This document shows positions 11,126 to 21,439 of a DNA stretch of 64,000 nt, piece by piece; positions within the stretch are counted from its first letter, which is position 1; the number at the start of each line of letters is the position of its first letter. The stretch comes from Sciurus carolinensis. Its lineage: Eukaryota > Chordata > Mammalia > Rodentia > Sciuridae. A program made the translations under genes and the position numbers. The DNA is taken from the NCBI RefSeq assembly GCF_902686445.1, contig NC_062224.1, positions 52,637,156 through 52,701,155 on the forward strand. The letters run 5' to 3'. Below the pieces are notes generated by a model that saw nothing but the letters and a program-made list of their open reading frames with translations, searched no databases and had not been told where the DNA came from.

Positions 11126-13260
11126 GTAAACCATCCCTTTGGTGGGATGCATCCATCACCTAGGGTTAGGTTCCCAATACTTCCTGCTAGCCTAGACCAT
11201 CATCTGTTATCTCCCTGTTACCTATTAAATCTGTTGCACTGAGCCTTCACATTCTGCCTGATTCTGTCCTGTATTACTTAAGAGGTATAGCTAGCTCCAA
11301 GTCCCAGGCTTGATTACATCCCAACATTCTAGATTCATAGCCTGTTTGCTCCATTTTGATAAGGTCAGTTTGCTCATATTTCCTACTTTTGCTCTTCCAT
11401 CAATAATCACCTGTACTTCAGTTAGACATGGAACAATACTTGGTTTGCAATAACCATCTCAATACTTTATTCAAAAGTTATCTTCTATAAGAAATCTTTC
11501 CCAATGGGTAAAAATGTACATGGAAAGGACTTCCTTCTCATTTTTTAGAATGAACTTTCATAAACATAGATCCAATGGAAATAGCCATCTGTTTAGCAAG
11601 TCACAACTAAAGACATTTTACTATGATGGCATCGTCTCAGCTGACTGAATTCCATCTCTTTGCTTTGCAATGGCCCTTATCATTTCAAATGCTTACAAAA
11701 CACCTACACTGCACAGTCACCAAGCTTCCTTGATTCTTTGTGTAGTTTGTATTTAGCCTTATTCCCTCATAATTTATTATGGGTGAAAACTTTTCAGAGT
11801 GAGTGAGGTAGGAGAACTCTAAATTACTTAAATATTTTAATGGAATTTAATAGTTTTGAAAAATGAGAGCATTTCATGTGGGAGCAATATCAAAATAGAT
11901 GACCTAAAACTAAAGTCGTTTCCCCAGAATCTGCACTTACTGAATTTTCTCCTGGGGTTGCTAATATTTTCAGTTCTTTCTGAAGAGAAAAACAAACAAA
12001 TTGAGACCCTGTTTTTCCTCAAAGCTCTTTGCTTTCCTATAAATGCCAAGGTGATATTTCATGAAGTATGTCCATTAGGCCACTTAGCCTCTGGTTTAAA
12101 AAGCTCTAAAAAAGGCTTCTTTGGGGCATAACTTTGGGATGCATTAATATCACAGACTCTTGGTTTGGAGATTGACAATGACACTGGCATGTATACACCA
12201 TGCTGTTCTGCTAAACATCCTGGTTTTACTTTGTTAAACCCTCACTTCACAAGTGTATTTGAGTCCAGAACAGGTCCCCCTCCACAATATCATTATCTCC
12301 ACCACTCCAAACAACACTGGGTTGGGAAAGTCCTTCCACTGACTTCATACTTCACAGATATGAATGCTGTGTGGTCCATGCCATTTATTTTGATCTTATA
12401 TAGTAACTGAAAGTGAGCACATCTTTTTTAATGTTTGTTGTATTTGGTGGCAGTTAAAAAGTGTAGGCAATTCTCCAATACTAGTCCTTTACTTCTATAA
12501 ATCTAGTGTGGCTTTTGCCAGCTTTTATCAATGCAGCAGTTACTACTGGGATGCAAGGGAAGCAAAAATAAAAATAGAAATTCCAAAGAATAAAACCATT
12601 AGCACTGAACCATAATGCCGTAGGCTAAGCAGATATTCCACTATGGATGAATTCCATTGCCACACACTGCATGTTCTCCTCTTAAAAAGGCAGGAAAAGT
12701 CTTGTCTTTGGCTTGGATGAGGGCTCCATCAACTGCCAGGTGGTCTGCAGGTTTCCACACAATGATTCTGAGAAGAATTACAGCTTCTCAGCAAGTAAAT
12801 CCCAGGAGGCAGGTGATTTAGTCAATCAGCCCCAAAGCAGCTATTTTCAACACAGGGCCTGCTCTCTTTAAAAGCACAAAACTTATTTATTTCAGAGTCT
12901 TTTAAAATGTTTGCTTTTACCTGCTTTCTTTTTCTTTTCATCCTAGCTTATATTTCTAAGATGCTGCTTTCAAGTACCAAGTGCATAAAGAATCCAGACG
13001 ACTTCAACATTACTGCTTAACTACTTTCAAAGATGGTTAATTGATTTCACTGTAAACTACTGGAAATATTCAAAAACTTTTAATAAACCACTAACAAGAA
13101 GTCATAGGCATAATGAAAGATGTTAATCCATATCACCCTTTAGTTTTTATGAGAATCTTAGCACTGTGAACCTATTTAATGGTTCTTTTGCACAGGACTC
13201 ATGTTTTGTCCCTTGTTACATTTTCTGATATGGAACAATTCATTGCAATTATAATATTCA
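11126..13260. other. Mostly unassigned; no gene seen
   Basis: Two overlapping reading frames near 11837-12131 on opposite strands look like chance. A GC-richer, repeat-free patch at about 12600-12900 could be conserved noncoding DNA, which cannot be judged without alignment. About 11440-11780 may hold a very worn L2. Confidence 0.4.
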
Positions 13261-13263
13261 CTT

Positions 13264-13298
13264 ATCCATTCATCCATCCATCCATCCATCCACCCATC
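13264..13298 (+). repeat. (TCCA)n microsatellite
   Basis: About eight CATC/TCCA units, with one variant unit (CACC) near the right end. Confidence 0.85.
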
Positions 13299-13512
13299 TA
13301 TATAATATTACTGACAACCTATTATATGTCAGACACTTCTGTTTTTCCTAAATTATTTTACAAATGATGGCAATATTATAATAAATAAAATCAGCATTTG
13401 GCTTTGCAACCCAAGTAAAATTTATCTGTATTGAAGAATCTAGATTTTATCAAAAAGTGTAGGCCACTGATACTTGAGGAAAATTAGGTAAGGGACAGGC
13501 TGTGGCTTTTGT

Positions 13513-13577
13513 AGACCACTGTTTCTTAAGAAACATCAGAATCACTTAAAAAGTGTTTATCTAAAAAGCAGCCCCAT
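13513..13577 (+). mobile_element. MER5A hAT transposon, left part
   Basis: 'gaccactgtttcttaagaaa', 'catcagaatcacttaaaaag' and 'cagccccat' match MER5A (nonautonomous hAT-Charlie). The element resumes at 14563 after an L1 insertion. Confidence 0.7.
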
Positions 13578-14160
13578 GGGAGAAACACTTTGCCACTCAT
13601 ACTTCAGATAGAGCACGAATTTCCAGAATATTTAAAGAACTCAAAAAACTCTACACCAAAATACAAATAACCCAATCAACAAATGGGCTATGGAAATGAA
13701 CAGACACTTCACAGAAGAAGATCTACAAGCCATCAACAGATATATGAAAATATGTTCAACATCTCTAGTAATAAGAGAAATGCAAATCAAAACTACTCTA
13801 AGATTCTATCTCACCCCAATTGGAATGGCGATCATCAAGAATACAAGCAACAATAGGTGTTGGCGAGGATGTGGGGGAAAAGATACACTCATACATTGCT
13901 GGTGGGGCTGCAAATTAGTGCAGCCACTCTGGAAAGCAGTGTGGAGATTCCTTAGAAAACTTGGAATGGACCCACCATTTGACCCTGCTATCTCACTCGT
14001 AGGCCTATACCCAAAGGACTTAAAATCAGCATACTACAGAGATACAGCCACAACAATGTTCATAGCTGCTCAATTGACAATAGCAAGATTGTGGAACCAA
14101 CCTAGATACCTGTCAATTGATGAATGGATAAAGAAACTGTGATATCTATATCTATATCTA

Positions 14161-14204
<44 letters not shown>

Positions 14205-14562
14205 GATATTACTCAGCCATAAAGAAGAATAAAATTATGGCATTTTCAGGCAAATGGATGAAACTGGAGAATATCATACAAAGTGAGATAAGCCAATCTC
14301 AAAAACCAAAGAACGAATGGTCTCACTGATAAGCGGATGATGACACATAATGGGGGTAGGAGGGAGGCAAGAATGGAGGGAGGAGGGACTGTATAGAGGG
14401 AAAACAGGGGTGGGAGGGGTGGGGGGAAGGAAAAAATAACAGAATGAGTCAAACACCATTACCCTATGTAAATGTATGATTACACAAACGGTATGCCTCT
14501 ACTTCATGTACAGAGAAACAAGATGTATCCCATTTACAATAAAAATAAATTTTAAAAAAAAT
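13578..14562 (+). mobile_element. 5'-truncated L1 with target-site duplication
   Basis: Contains the C-terminal part of ORF2. The frame 13690-14142 reads [20 protein letters not shown], then the zinc-knuckle-like CWRGCG and HCWWGC segments, ending near WIKKL. After it come the 3' UTR ('aggagggaggcaagaatgga'), the tail 'gatgtatcccatttacaata' and poly(A). The 9-base CAGCCCCAT lies at 13569-13577 and again at 14563-14571, both preceded by A-runs, which is a typical L1 endonuclease target. No full ORF2 remains, so it cannot move itself. Confidence 0.9.
14141..14203 (+). repeat. (TATC)n microsatellite inside L1
   Basis: Grown at the short TA-rich spot that L1 copies carry between the 'aaagaaactgtggtat' and 'atggaatattactcagcc' blocks; it mixes TATATC and TATC units. 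Confidence 0.85.
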
Positions 14563-14640
14563 CAGCCCCATAGGCCCTGATTCAAGACACAGGAATCTGC
14601 ATTTTTAACAAGTACTCCAGGTACTCCTTATACATAAATA
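14563..14640 (+). mobile_element. MER5A hAT transposon, right part
   Basis: Starts with the duplicated CAGCCCCAT and continues the element: 'aggccctgattcaagacaca', 'ggaatctgcatttttaacaa', 'gtactccaggtactcc'. Confidence 0.75.
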
Positions 14641-14650
14641 ATTTGAATCA

Positions 14651-15009
14651 TGACTGTCTCCCAAAGGCTTAGTTCTCAGGGAGGCATTATTGGGAGGTGT
14701 TGGAAACTTTAAGAGGTGGGACCCAGTGGGATATCTTTGGTTCACTGGGGAATATCCTTGAAGGGGAATGTGGGACTCCAACCCCTTCCTCTCTTTTGCC
14801 AGTCCCTGTTCTCTGACTTCTGATGTAAGCAGTTTTGCTCTGTCACACATTCCAACATGATGTGATACCTCATCACAGGCCCAAAACCGTGAGGTCCACC
14901 ATTCATGTTCTGTAACATCCAAACTGTAAGCCAAAATTAAAGGTTTATTTTCTGTATGATTTAATCATCTCAGGCACTTCATTACAGTGACAAAAAGCTT
15001 AGGAACACA
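14651..15009 (+). mobile_element. MaLR-type solo LTR
   Basis: Begins TG and ends ..GGAACACA. Inside are the MaLR landmarks 'attattgggaggtgttgg', 'aagaggtgggacccagtggg', 'accgtgaggtcc', 'aaactgtaagccaaaattaa' and 'cattacagtgacaaaaagct'. About 360 bp, a normal MaLR length. No internal sequence, so a solo LTR. A clear 5-base duplication is not visible. Confidence 0.75.
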
Positions 15010-15078
15010 TCTCTTTTCAACAAGAACATCTTGACTTTCAAGTCTTTCCATTTATTAGGTTTTCTGTATGATGTCTTC

Positions 15079-15100
15079 CAGAAAAAAAAAAAAAAAAAAG
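15079..15100 (+). repeat. Poly(A) tract
   Basis: About 18 A residues; no recognisable retroelement body directly upstream. Confidence 0.7.
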
Positions 15101-15224
15101 GTTCCAGTGCTAAAATCCCTGAACAATTTGAGAAGTGTGAGGCTCTTACTTCAAGTGTAGCATCACTAGAAAGTCACACATATGACACTGCTTAGGCATC
15201 CCATCATTGCATTTTAAACATGGC

Positions 15225-15375
15225 ATAGCAGAGAAAACCAGGATTTTGAAATCAATAAGCTATACCTTCCCTACTTACTAGTTTTATAAGCTTGAAAAGC
15301 TAACTAATCTCCATGGGTCTTGGTTTTCTCATCTGTAAAATTGGGGTAATAGTAGGAATTAGTGACAAGATGGTT
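15225..15375 (-). repeat. MIR SINE
   Basis: Reverse MIR: 'tataagcttgaaaagctaac', 'ggttttctcatctgtaaaat', 'tggggtaatagtaggaatta'. Confidence 0.7.
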
Positions 15376-15799
15376 GTTCAGACTGAAAGATATAAACATC
15401 TGGCAAAGGAGCTGGCTTACATTATGCCTTCATCCCTCCCTAATTCTGCATGCCTTTATGGAGTAACCATACCAGAAATAATTTTTGTGTGTGTATGTTT
15501 TCTGAAATGCTGTTTTTGAAGACCTTTATGTTGTAAATTAACTAAAATTTGTTGCCATAATCAAGTTCATTTCTTGGGTTTCTTGGGTTAAAACATTATT
15601 TTCCCATTTTATAGCAATGTAAATTACTTAAACCACTATGTTTCCTATCAGCTTCAGTAACCAGAAAGTTTGAATGAAAAATTAATGCTCAGTAACAGAA
15701 CATAATTGTCGATCTTTTTAGATTATATTTTGGAAAAACAGATCCTTAATTTATTCGACAAAATATATTTTTAGACACCCAATAAATTTATTGAGAGGG

Positions 15800-16005
15800 T
15801 ATATTGTCAAGGAGAAGAGCCAAGCTTGACTGCCTGGGTGTAAATAATCTTCATTTATTAGCTGAGAGGTGTTGAATAAACTATTTATTAGACTCAGACT
15901 TCTCAAGTATTAAATTAGATTAATAATAGTTCTCATAGGATTGTTGTAGAGATTAAATAAGCTAAATCATACATAGTATTGAGAATAAGAGCTGGCATTT
16001 GACAT
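15800..16005 (-). repeat. MIR SINE
   Basis: Reverse MIR: 'ttgactgcctgggtgtaaat', 'gttgaataaactatttatta', 'aataatagttctcataggat', 'tgttgtagagattaaataag'. Confidence 0.7.
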
Positions 16006-16164
16006 GGACTCTAGCAACTCTAGTTCCTGCTATTTAGTGTTATTTACCAGAGGGAGATTAATTACTGAAGATACATGGTAAAAATATCTTATACAGGTTA
16101 AAAAAAAAGGCATGTAAATAAACCATGTAGAAGTGCATTATGAAGTAAATCTTTTTTAAAACTT

Positions 16165-16661
16165 AAAGCTTTATAGTTATACATAGTATTGTTTATTCTG
16201 ACAAATTCATACATACATGGAATTTGATTTCAGTACATGATCCCCCCTTTCCTCCCATCCTCCCCCACTTCTCCTTCCTCTATTCTACTAGACTTCCTTG
16301 TACATGTCTACTTATTTATATTTGATTGGTTCTTTTTACTTATGCATAAAGGTGAAATTCCCCATGATATACTTATACATGCACATAACATGATTTTTAA
16401 AGAATTCATTCTGCCTTGCCTGCCCTCTCCTATCCCTCCACTTTGCCTCTCTATCTCCTTCTATATTATGGATCTTCCCTTTATCTTTATGATTTCCCTA
16501 CCCCTTTCCTTTACATTACTCTAGCTTCCACATATGAGAGAAAACATTCTACTTTTAAGTTTCTGAGTCTGGTTTAACTTACCATGATATTCTGCATTCC
16601 CATTATATTATCAGCAAATGCCATCATTTCATTCTTTTTGATGGCTGAGTTGAACTCCGTG

Positions 16662-16705
<44 letters not shown>

Positions 16706-16925
16706 CATATCTGGGTTGATTCCATAATTTGACTATTATGAAATGTTCTGCAATAAACACTGAGATGGCTGAATCATTATAGTATGCTGACTTTAGGGAA
16801 AAAGAGTGGGATAACAGGGTCATATGATGGTTTCATCCATAGTTTTTAAAGTAATCTCTATACCACTTTCCAGAGTGGTTGTATTAGTCTTCAGTCCCAT
16901 CAATAATGTACAAGTGTACCTTATT
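16165..16925 (-). mobile_element. L1 3' end (older subfamily)
   Basis: Left part (16165-16500) is the 3' UTR in reverse: 'agttatacatagtat', 'catacatggaatttgatttc', 'acttatgcataaaggtgaaa'. Right part (16540-16925) is the C-terminus of ORF2 in reverse: 'atggctgagttgaactccgt', 'ttgactattatgaaatgttc', 'tatagtatgctgactttagg', 'accactttccagagtggttg'. This copy fixes the identity of the UTR blocks at 9266, 24828 and 43515. A (TG)n sits inside it. Confidence 0.8.
16663..16702 (+). repeat. (TG)n microsatellite inside L1
   Basis: About 20 TG units lie between the reversed 'atggctgag' and 'ggttgattcc' blocks of L1, the same position that holds (TATC)n in the copy at 13578. Confidence 0.85.
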
Positions 16926-16929
16926 ACGT

Positions 16930-18285
16930 ATATCTTAACAGTGAATAGTGAAATTAATGAGATTCTCATTTATCTAATCTTACAGAGGAATACTCAACTA
17001 CCAACTCTATATGATCATGACTTTGATTTCACTCATAAGTTCATTCATTTCCATTACCCAGGAAGGCATTGCTCATTTCCCTTCCTCGAGACTGTCTCAT
17101 ACATGAGTGGATGAGCAGCCAGAAGCACATCTGCATTGATACATGCTGGATAGAGTTCTCTGAAGCATCCGGACCATTATAACGTGGTTCCCACTCAAAC
17201 AAATCACACTAAGGAAAATGACACACTTTCAGTTGAAGTTTGCTCTGATCTTCCCAGCATAAGCAATGCAAATGAAGTAATAACACAAGTAGGACTCCTG
17301 TTGAATAGTTAGTTGAAGACCTCATTTGTGTTTCCTTCTTACTACCTATATTCCAGGTTCACCTATTAATAATAATACAATAAGTGATCTTAATATTTAC
17401 TGCTAGCAACAATGTGACCTCGACACATCATTCTCACAGACTTCTTTCTTTTTTCCTAGGATTCTCATCTCTTTCAATGAGCCCAAATGTCTGATTTTCT
17501 TCTCTTACTCCTCAAACCATGATCACTGTCACATTTAAGATGCACATAAAAACATTCAGTTGAGTCTTTTAAATTAAGGTACATGATTGACTTGGGAACA
17601 AGAACAACAAAACTGAAATGTATTTAGATGTGCTGTGGGAAAAATTATTGTAAGAGGTCCTAGATGTTGAGGTGAGACCAAACCCTGTTAGTTTGATGTG
17701 GGAGGAAATAAGAATCTTTAGATGAACTTGGTTGTTAAGGAAAGAATCTCTGGGGCCAGAAAAACAAATAATTAACTATTTTGTAGTGGAAAGAAGGAAA
17801 AAAAATATTTCCTTCCTTAACTGAAATATAGTGTGTCCTACTTTACTTAGATCATCATCAGGAAATTTGAATTTTCTAAAGGGTTTAACTGCTAATTAGC
17901 TGCAGAAAGTTGCCAGTTGTGTGCTGTTAAACTTTAATGTTCCCGTTTCTGGTAAACTGCTGCAAGAGTTGGATGAAACAGAAGAAATTATTTCTGCCAT
18001 GTATTGGGGTTTGATTTAGTGTGCCCTCCTTTCCATTTTTATTAACACTTAGGACACTGTGCTATGAAGATCATCTAAGGAGTTTCCACCAAAATGAAAA
18101 TTCCTTAAATATAAGGATTGTACTTGATTAAATTTTGTATTCCAGAATCCTACCTTGACACTTAGTAGGCAATCAGTGTTTGTCAGGTAAGTGGGGATGG
18201 CATGAAGATTACTAAGAACTATCATTCCAGGGATCTGAACACCTATACACCTTGGCAGTGAACACTCATGAAAAACCTGAAACCA
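16930..18285. other. No gene or clear repeat seen
   Basis: AT-rich sequence; no element recognised and no protein-like reading frame. Confidence 0.45.
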
Positions 18286-18365
18286 GGTCAGGGATGTAAG
18301 CTGAGCAGCAGAGAGCCTGCTTAACATGTGCAAGGCCCTGGGTTTGATCCCCAGCACCACTAAAC
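18286..18365 (+). repeat. ID SINE
   Basis: 'ggtcagggatgtaagctgag', 'gcctgcttaacatgtgcaag', 'gccctgggtttgatccccag', 'caccacta' then an A-rich tail. The B box GGTTTGATCC is kept. tRNA-derived SINE. Confidence 0.85.
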
Positions 18366-18944
18366 CAAACAGAAAACCAGAAACCTGTTGATAAATGAGA
18401 TTTTTTTCTAAGAATAATATTCACAAACAGGTTAACAGTTACAGAGAAGTTTAATAGGAAAAAAATGTATGTTTTAAAACTAGTTTCTGGCTTAATGATC
18501 TGAATGCATATTTAGTTGGTGCCATCAAGTGTGGACAAGAATAATACTGATGAGCTAAGTCCAAGAAGATGAAATCATAAGAAAAAAGTCCTACATTTAG
18601 GTTTTTTAAAAGCAGCAATACAGAATTGAGCAGACTTGACAGGAACTCCTGAGTTTGTTTTGGTTAACCACAAGTTCCCCAGCACCCAGGGCTGGGCATA
18701 GCTAATTGAGAAGCTAACAGGGCATTCAGGGACTTTGAGTGGGCATGTACTTATACCAAAGAAAGAAGTTTACTTTGCCTCTGGTTCTATCCATAGATTA
18801 TATGAAATAATCAAATGTTATTTGCAAAACTAATAATCTTTTTTAAAAATTCATATTGTATTAAACAACCAAAGTGAAGGAAATTTGGATATTGTACATT
18901 TCCTTTAGCTTTTTCTTTTTGTGCTTGATGATAGCTATAGCCAT

Positions 18945-19140
18945 AGCTCAGACTTCCTGAGCATTTAACAGTTGACCAAGTACTGGGGTAATACATCATA
19001 CATATTAACTATCTTAATATTTACAATAAGTATTACAACTTCTTTTTTGCAGATGGGAAAACAGAGGCACAGTAAAACTGGGAAAACTATGTAAAGTCAC
19101 AAAATTCATGAATGGAAGAGCTGAAAATAATCCAAACAGT
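18945..19140 (+). repeat. MIR SINE
   Basis: Forward MIR: 'agcatttaacagttgaccaa', 'gcagatgggaaaacagaggc', 'acagtaaaactgggaaaact', 'catgaatggaagagctg'. Confidence 0.7.
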
Positions 19141-19394
19141 ATGGTTTCAATGTCTATTCTCTGAATTATTCCCTGTATTTTCTCTCCTCCAAGGATATTG
19201 GAAATGGAAGACAGAGTAAAGTAGTATACTTTAAAGTCTTGGCAAATGGGAAAAAAATGTTTGAAATACAGAAAACCCATTAGGGAGTAGGTGTTTTCTA
19301 AATAGTAGTATATTTTTGTATAATGAATTAATAATTCTGATTCTCCCTGCTTCCATGTCTCTTGTTGACCTTGTTTAATTTGAAAGCATTGCTG

Positions 19395-19470
19395 ATTAAG
19401 GATGCAGCTCTGTGGTAAGGTACTTGCTATCATGAGACCTGGACCCCATCCCCATCATCAGAGAAAACAA
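19395..19470 (+). repeat. ID SINE, diverged
   Basis: 'aaggatgcagctctgtggta', 'aggtacttgctatcatgaga', 'cctggaccccatccccatca' then an A-rich (CAAA) tail. Confidence 0.7.
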
Positions 19471-19479
19471 ACAACAACA

Positions 19480-19825
19480 AACCCATAAATACACTGACAA
19501 CTTAAAACGATGGAGAGTAACCAAATAAAATGTACAAATTTAAATAGCAAGTACAGCCATTTACATTTTGCTAAATCTTTCTTTGATAAGTCAATAAGAG
19601 AAAAAGGCATTATATGAATGACAATCCTAGAGAAGGGAAGAAACTAGACAATAACAACAGATCTCTTTGGAGAGGAGGAATAGGATATCATCTTTTCTAT
19701 TTACCTACATTTTTGTATATTTTTTTTGCACTACTGAAATAAACCATCATCCTTGAAAGCATGACTGAAAAGGATATTGAGGGGTGTATTAAAATTTAGG
19801 ATAAATACTAGCTGATCTCTTATCT
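19480..19825. other. No gene or clear repeat seen
   Basis: AT-rich; nothing recognised. Confidence 0.45.
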
Positions 19826-19827
19826 TT

Positions 19828-20010
19828 CTTTTGGTACTGGGGATTGAACCCAGGGTCACTTTACCACTGAGTTCTACCTGAGACTTTTTGAATGCTTATT
19901 TTGAGACATAGTTTCCTTAAGTTGCTGAAGCTGACCTCAAACTTGCCATCCTCCTACCTCAGCCTCTCCAGTCAAAGAGATTATAGGTCTGGGTCACCAT
20001 ACCCAACATG
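19828..20010 (-). repeat. B1-ID composite SINE
   Basis: In reverse order, an ID unit first ('tactggggattgaacccagg', 'accactgagttctacctgag'), then a B1 unit ('ttgagacatagtttccttaa', 'ccatcctcctacctcagcct', 'tataggtctgggtcaccata'). This fused structure, B1 then ID in sense orientation, is what points to a squirrel-group rodent. Confidence 0.85.
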
Positions 20011-20149
20011 CTGATTTATTATCAAGACAGCAGAAAGTATGCTAATCAAAAGTGCCATAGACAGGAATAGGACTCCAGACAACTCCACTGAAACAGAAGT
20101 AAATGTCAGAAGAAAACCAATTAGAGCCTCTATAAGAAGGAATTTATAT

Positions 20150-20300
20150 CATGCATGCATTATATCTTGATCATTTAATGCTTGCAACAGTATTTTGAGA
20201 AAGATAATATTTTCCACACTTTACTGATGAGAAAATTGGGTTTGGGATATGCTAGGTCCTTTGTCCCACGGCACACAAAAATTAGGTAGTTTTCAAAGAG
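20150..20300 (+). repeat. MIR SINE
   Basis: 'gatcatttaatgcttgcaac', 'gagaaagataatattttcca', 'actttactgatgagaaaatt', 'gggtttgggatatgctaggt'. Confidence 0.6.
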
Positions 20301-21326
20301 GCTAAGATGACAAATCATCTGCCTACAGTAATACAGGCCCATCCAAAGGACAGTGATCATCTTGCTCACAGGGTGACCAAACATCTGCTTCTTAACACCT
20401 GGATTGAATCCAGATGAGGTGGACAGAACAGAAGGGACAGAGCTGGGGTGGGTGCATGAAGACAGAATGGAATGTCTAGAAATGTAAGGAGGAGAGGAAA
20501 GTTCACCAGAACAGCTGAGCTGGCCACATTTATAAAAGATGAATTGATCAGTTGCTTGTTGATAGTTTGCAATGCTATTCCAGAGTGCCCAGCAATCCAA
20601 ACAAAACTGTGGAATTCTCCACAGCTGGGCAGAAATGTAAAAAAAGACTCCAGTCAAGAAGTCATTAGAGTAGACCAAACAAAATCAATTCGTTTATGAC
20701 TTGTCACTTTAGAAGCTGCGGAATTAGAGGCTTTCTTAATGTTAGTCAAGTAACTGTTTATTGGTCTCACTGCCAAACTGCTTTTGAAGTTCAATGTGAC
20801 CTAAACATGACCTCACAAAATGCTTTACAAAGCTGTGAAAAATTCCATTTTATACATGCCTGTGAGTGCCATAAGATGATGGGCCTTCAGGCTCTGACAG
20901 GGCTGTCCTGAGCCAAGCCTGTGAAAGAGGGTGTCTGCACCATGGGCTGAGCTGAATTGCCTGTGGGTACAAGAGCAAACCTAGAGGACCTGCAGGGTGG
21001 GCTGGCAATGGGCAGTGTTTCTATGAGGCAAGGAATTTGGCACAGCACCTCATGAAAATTCTATGACAGCCTTATAGAAGGTCGTGTTTGAGTAGCTAGC
21101 CATCAAGTGCCATATGAGGAGCTCCCTGTTTGGAAAAGAAAATGGGAAAGAACCTACCATGAACACAGAACTGAAGAAAAGAAATATCCATTGTGTGTCA
21201 GAAAGCTTGCCATGAGGAATGGGTTTTCAGGACAAGCAGATATCGTGAATATTTATAGGATATTCTGAATTAAAAGAGTTTGTTCTTTTGCTGATATTTA
21301 CTAAATATGTGTTCTCTGGTTTGCGG
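20301..21326. other. No gene seen
   Basis: Moderately GC-richer around 20400-21000. No protein-like frame and no clear repeat. Confidence 0.4.
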
Positions 21327-21437
21327 AAGTCTTATTTTCTATAAAAATCTAGCATTTGTGACCATTTAAAAATTTTCCTGAGAAGTATATTTTCTATAAA
21401 AATCTAGTGCTCATGATCATTTTTTAAAAAATTTTCC
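21327..21437 (+). repeat. 55-bp tandem duplication, two copies
   Basis: The blocks 'tattttctataaaaatctag' and 'tttaaaaattttcct' occur at 21333 and again at 21388, a period of 55 bases, with scattered mismatches (such as 'gcatttgtgacc' against 'tgctcatgatca'). A local segmental duplication, not a known element. Confidence 0.8.
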
Positions 21438-21439
21438 TA

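Noticed and set aside
13690..14142. 150-codon plus-strand frame as a host gene
   Set aside because: It is the C-terminus of L1 ORF2 within a target-duplicated insertion.
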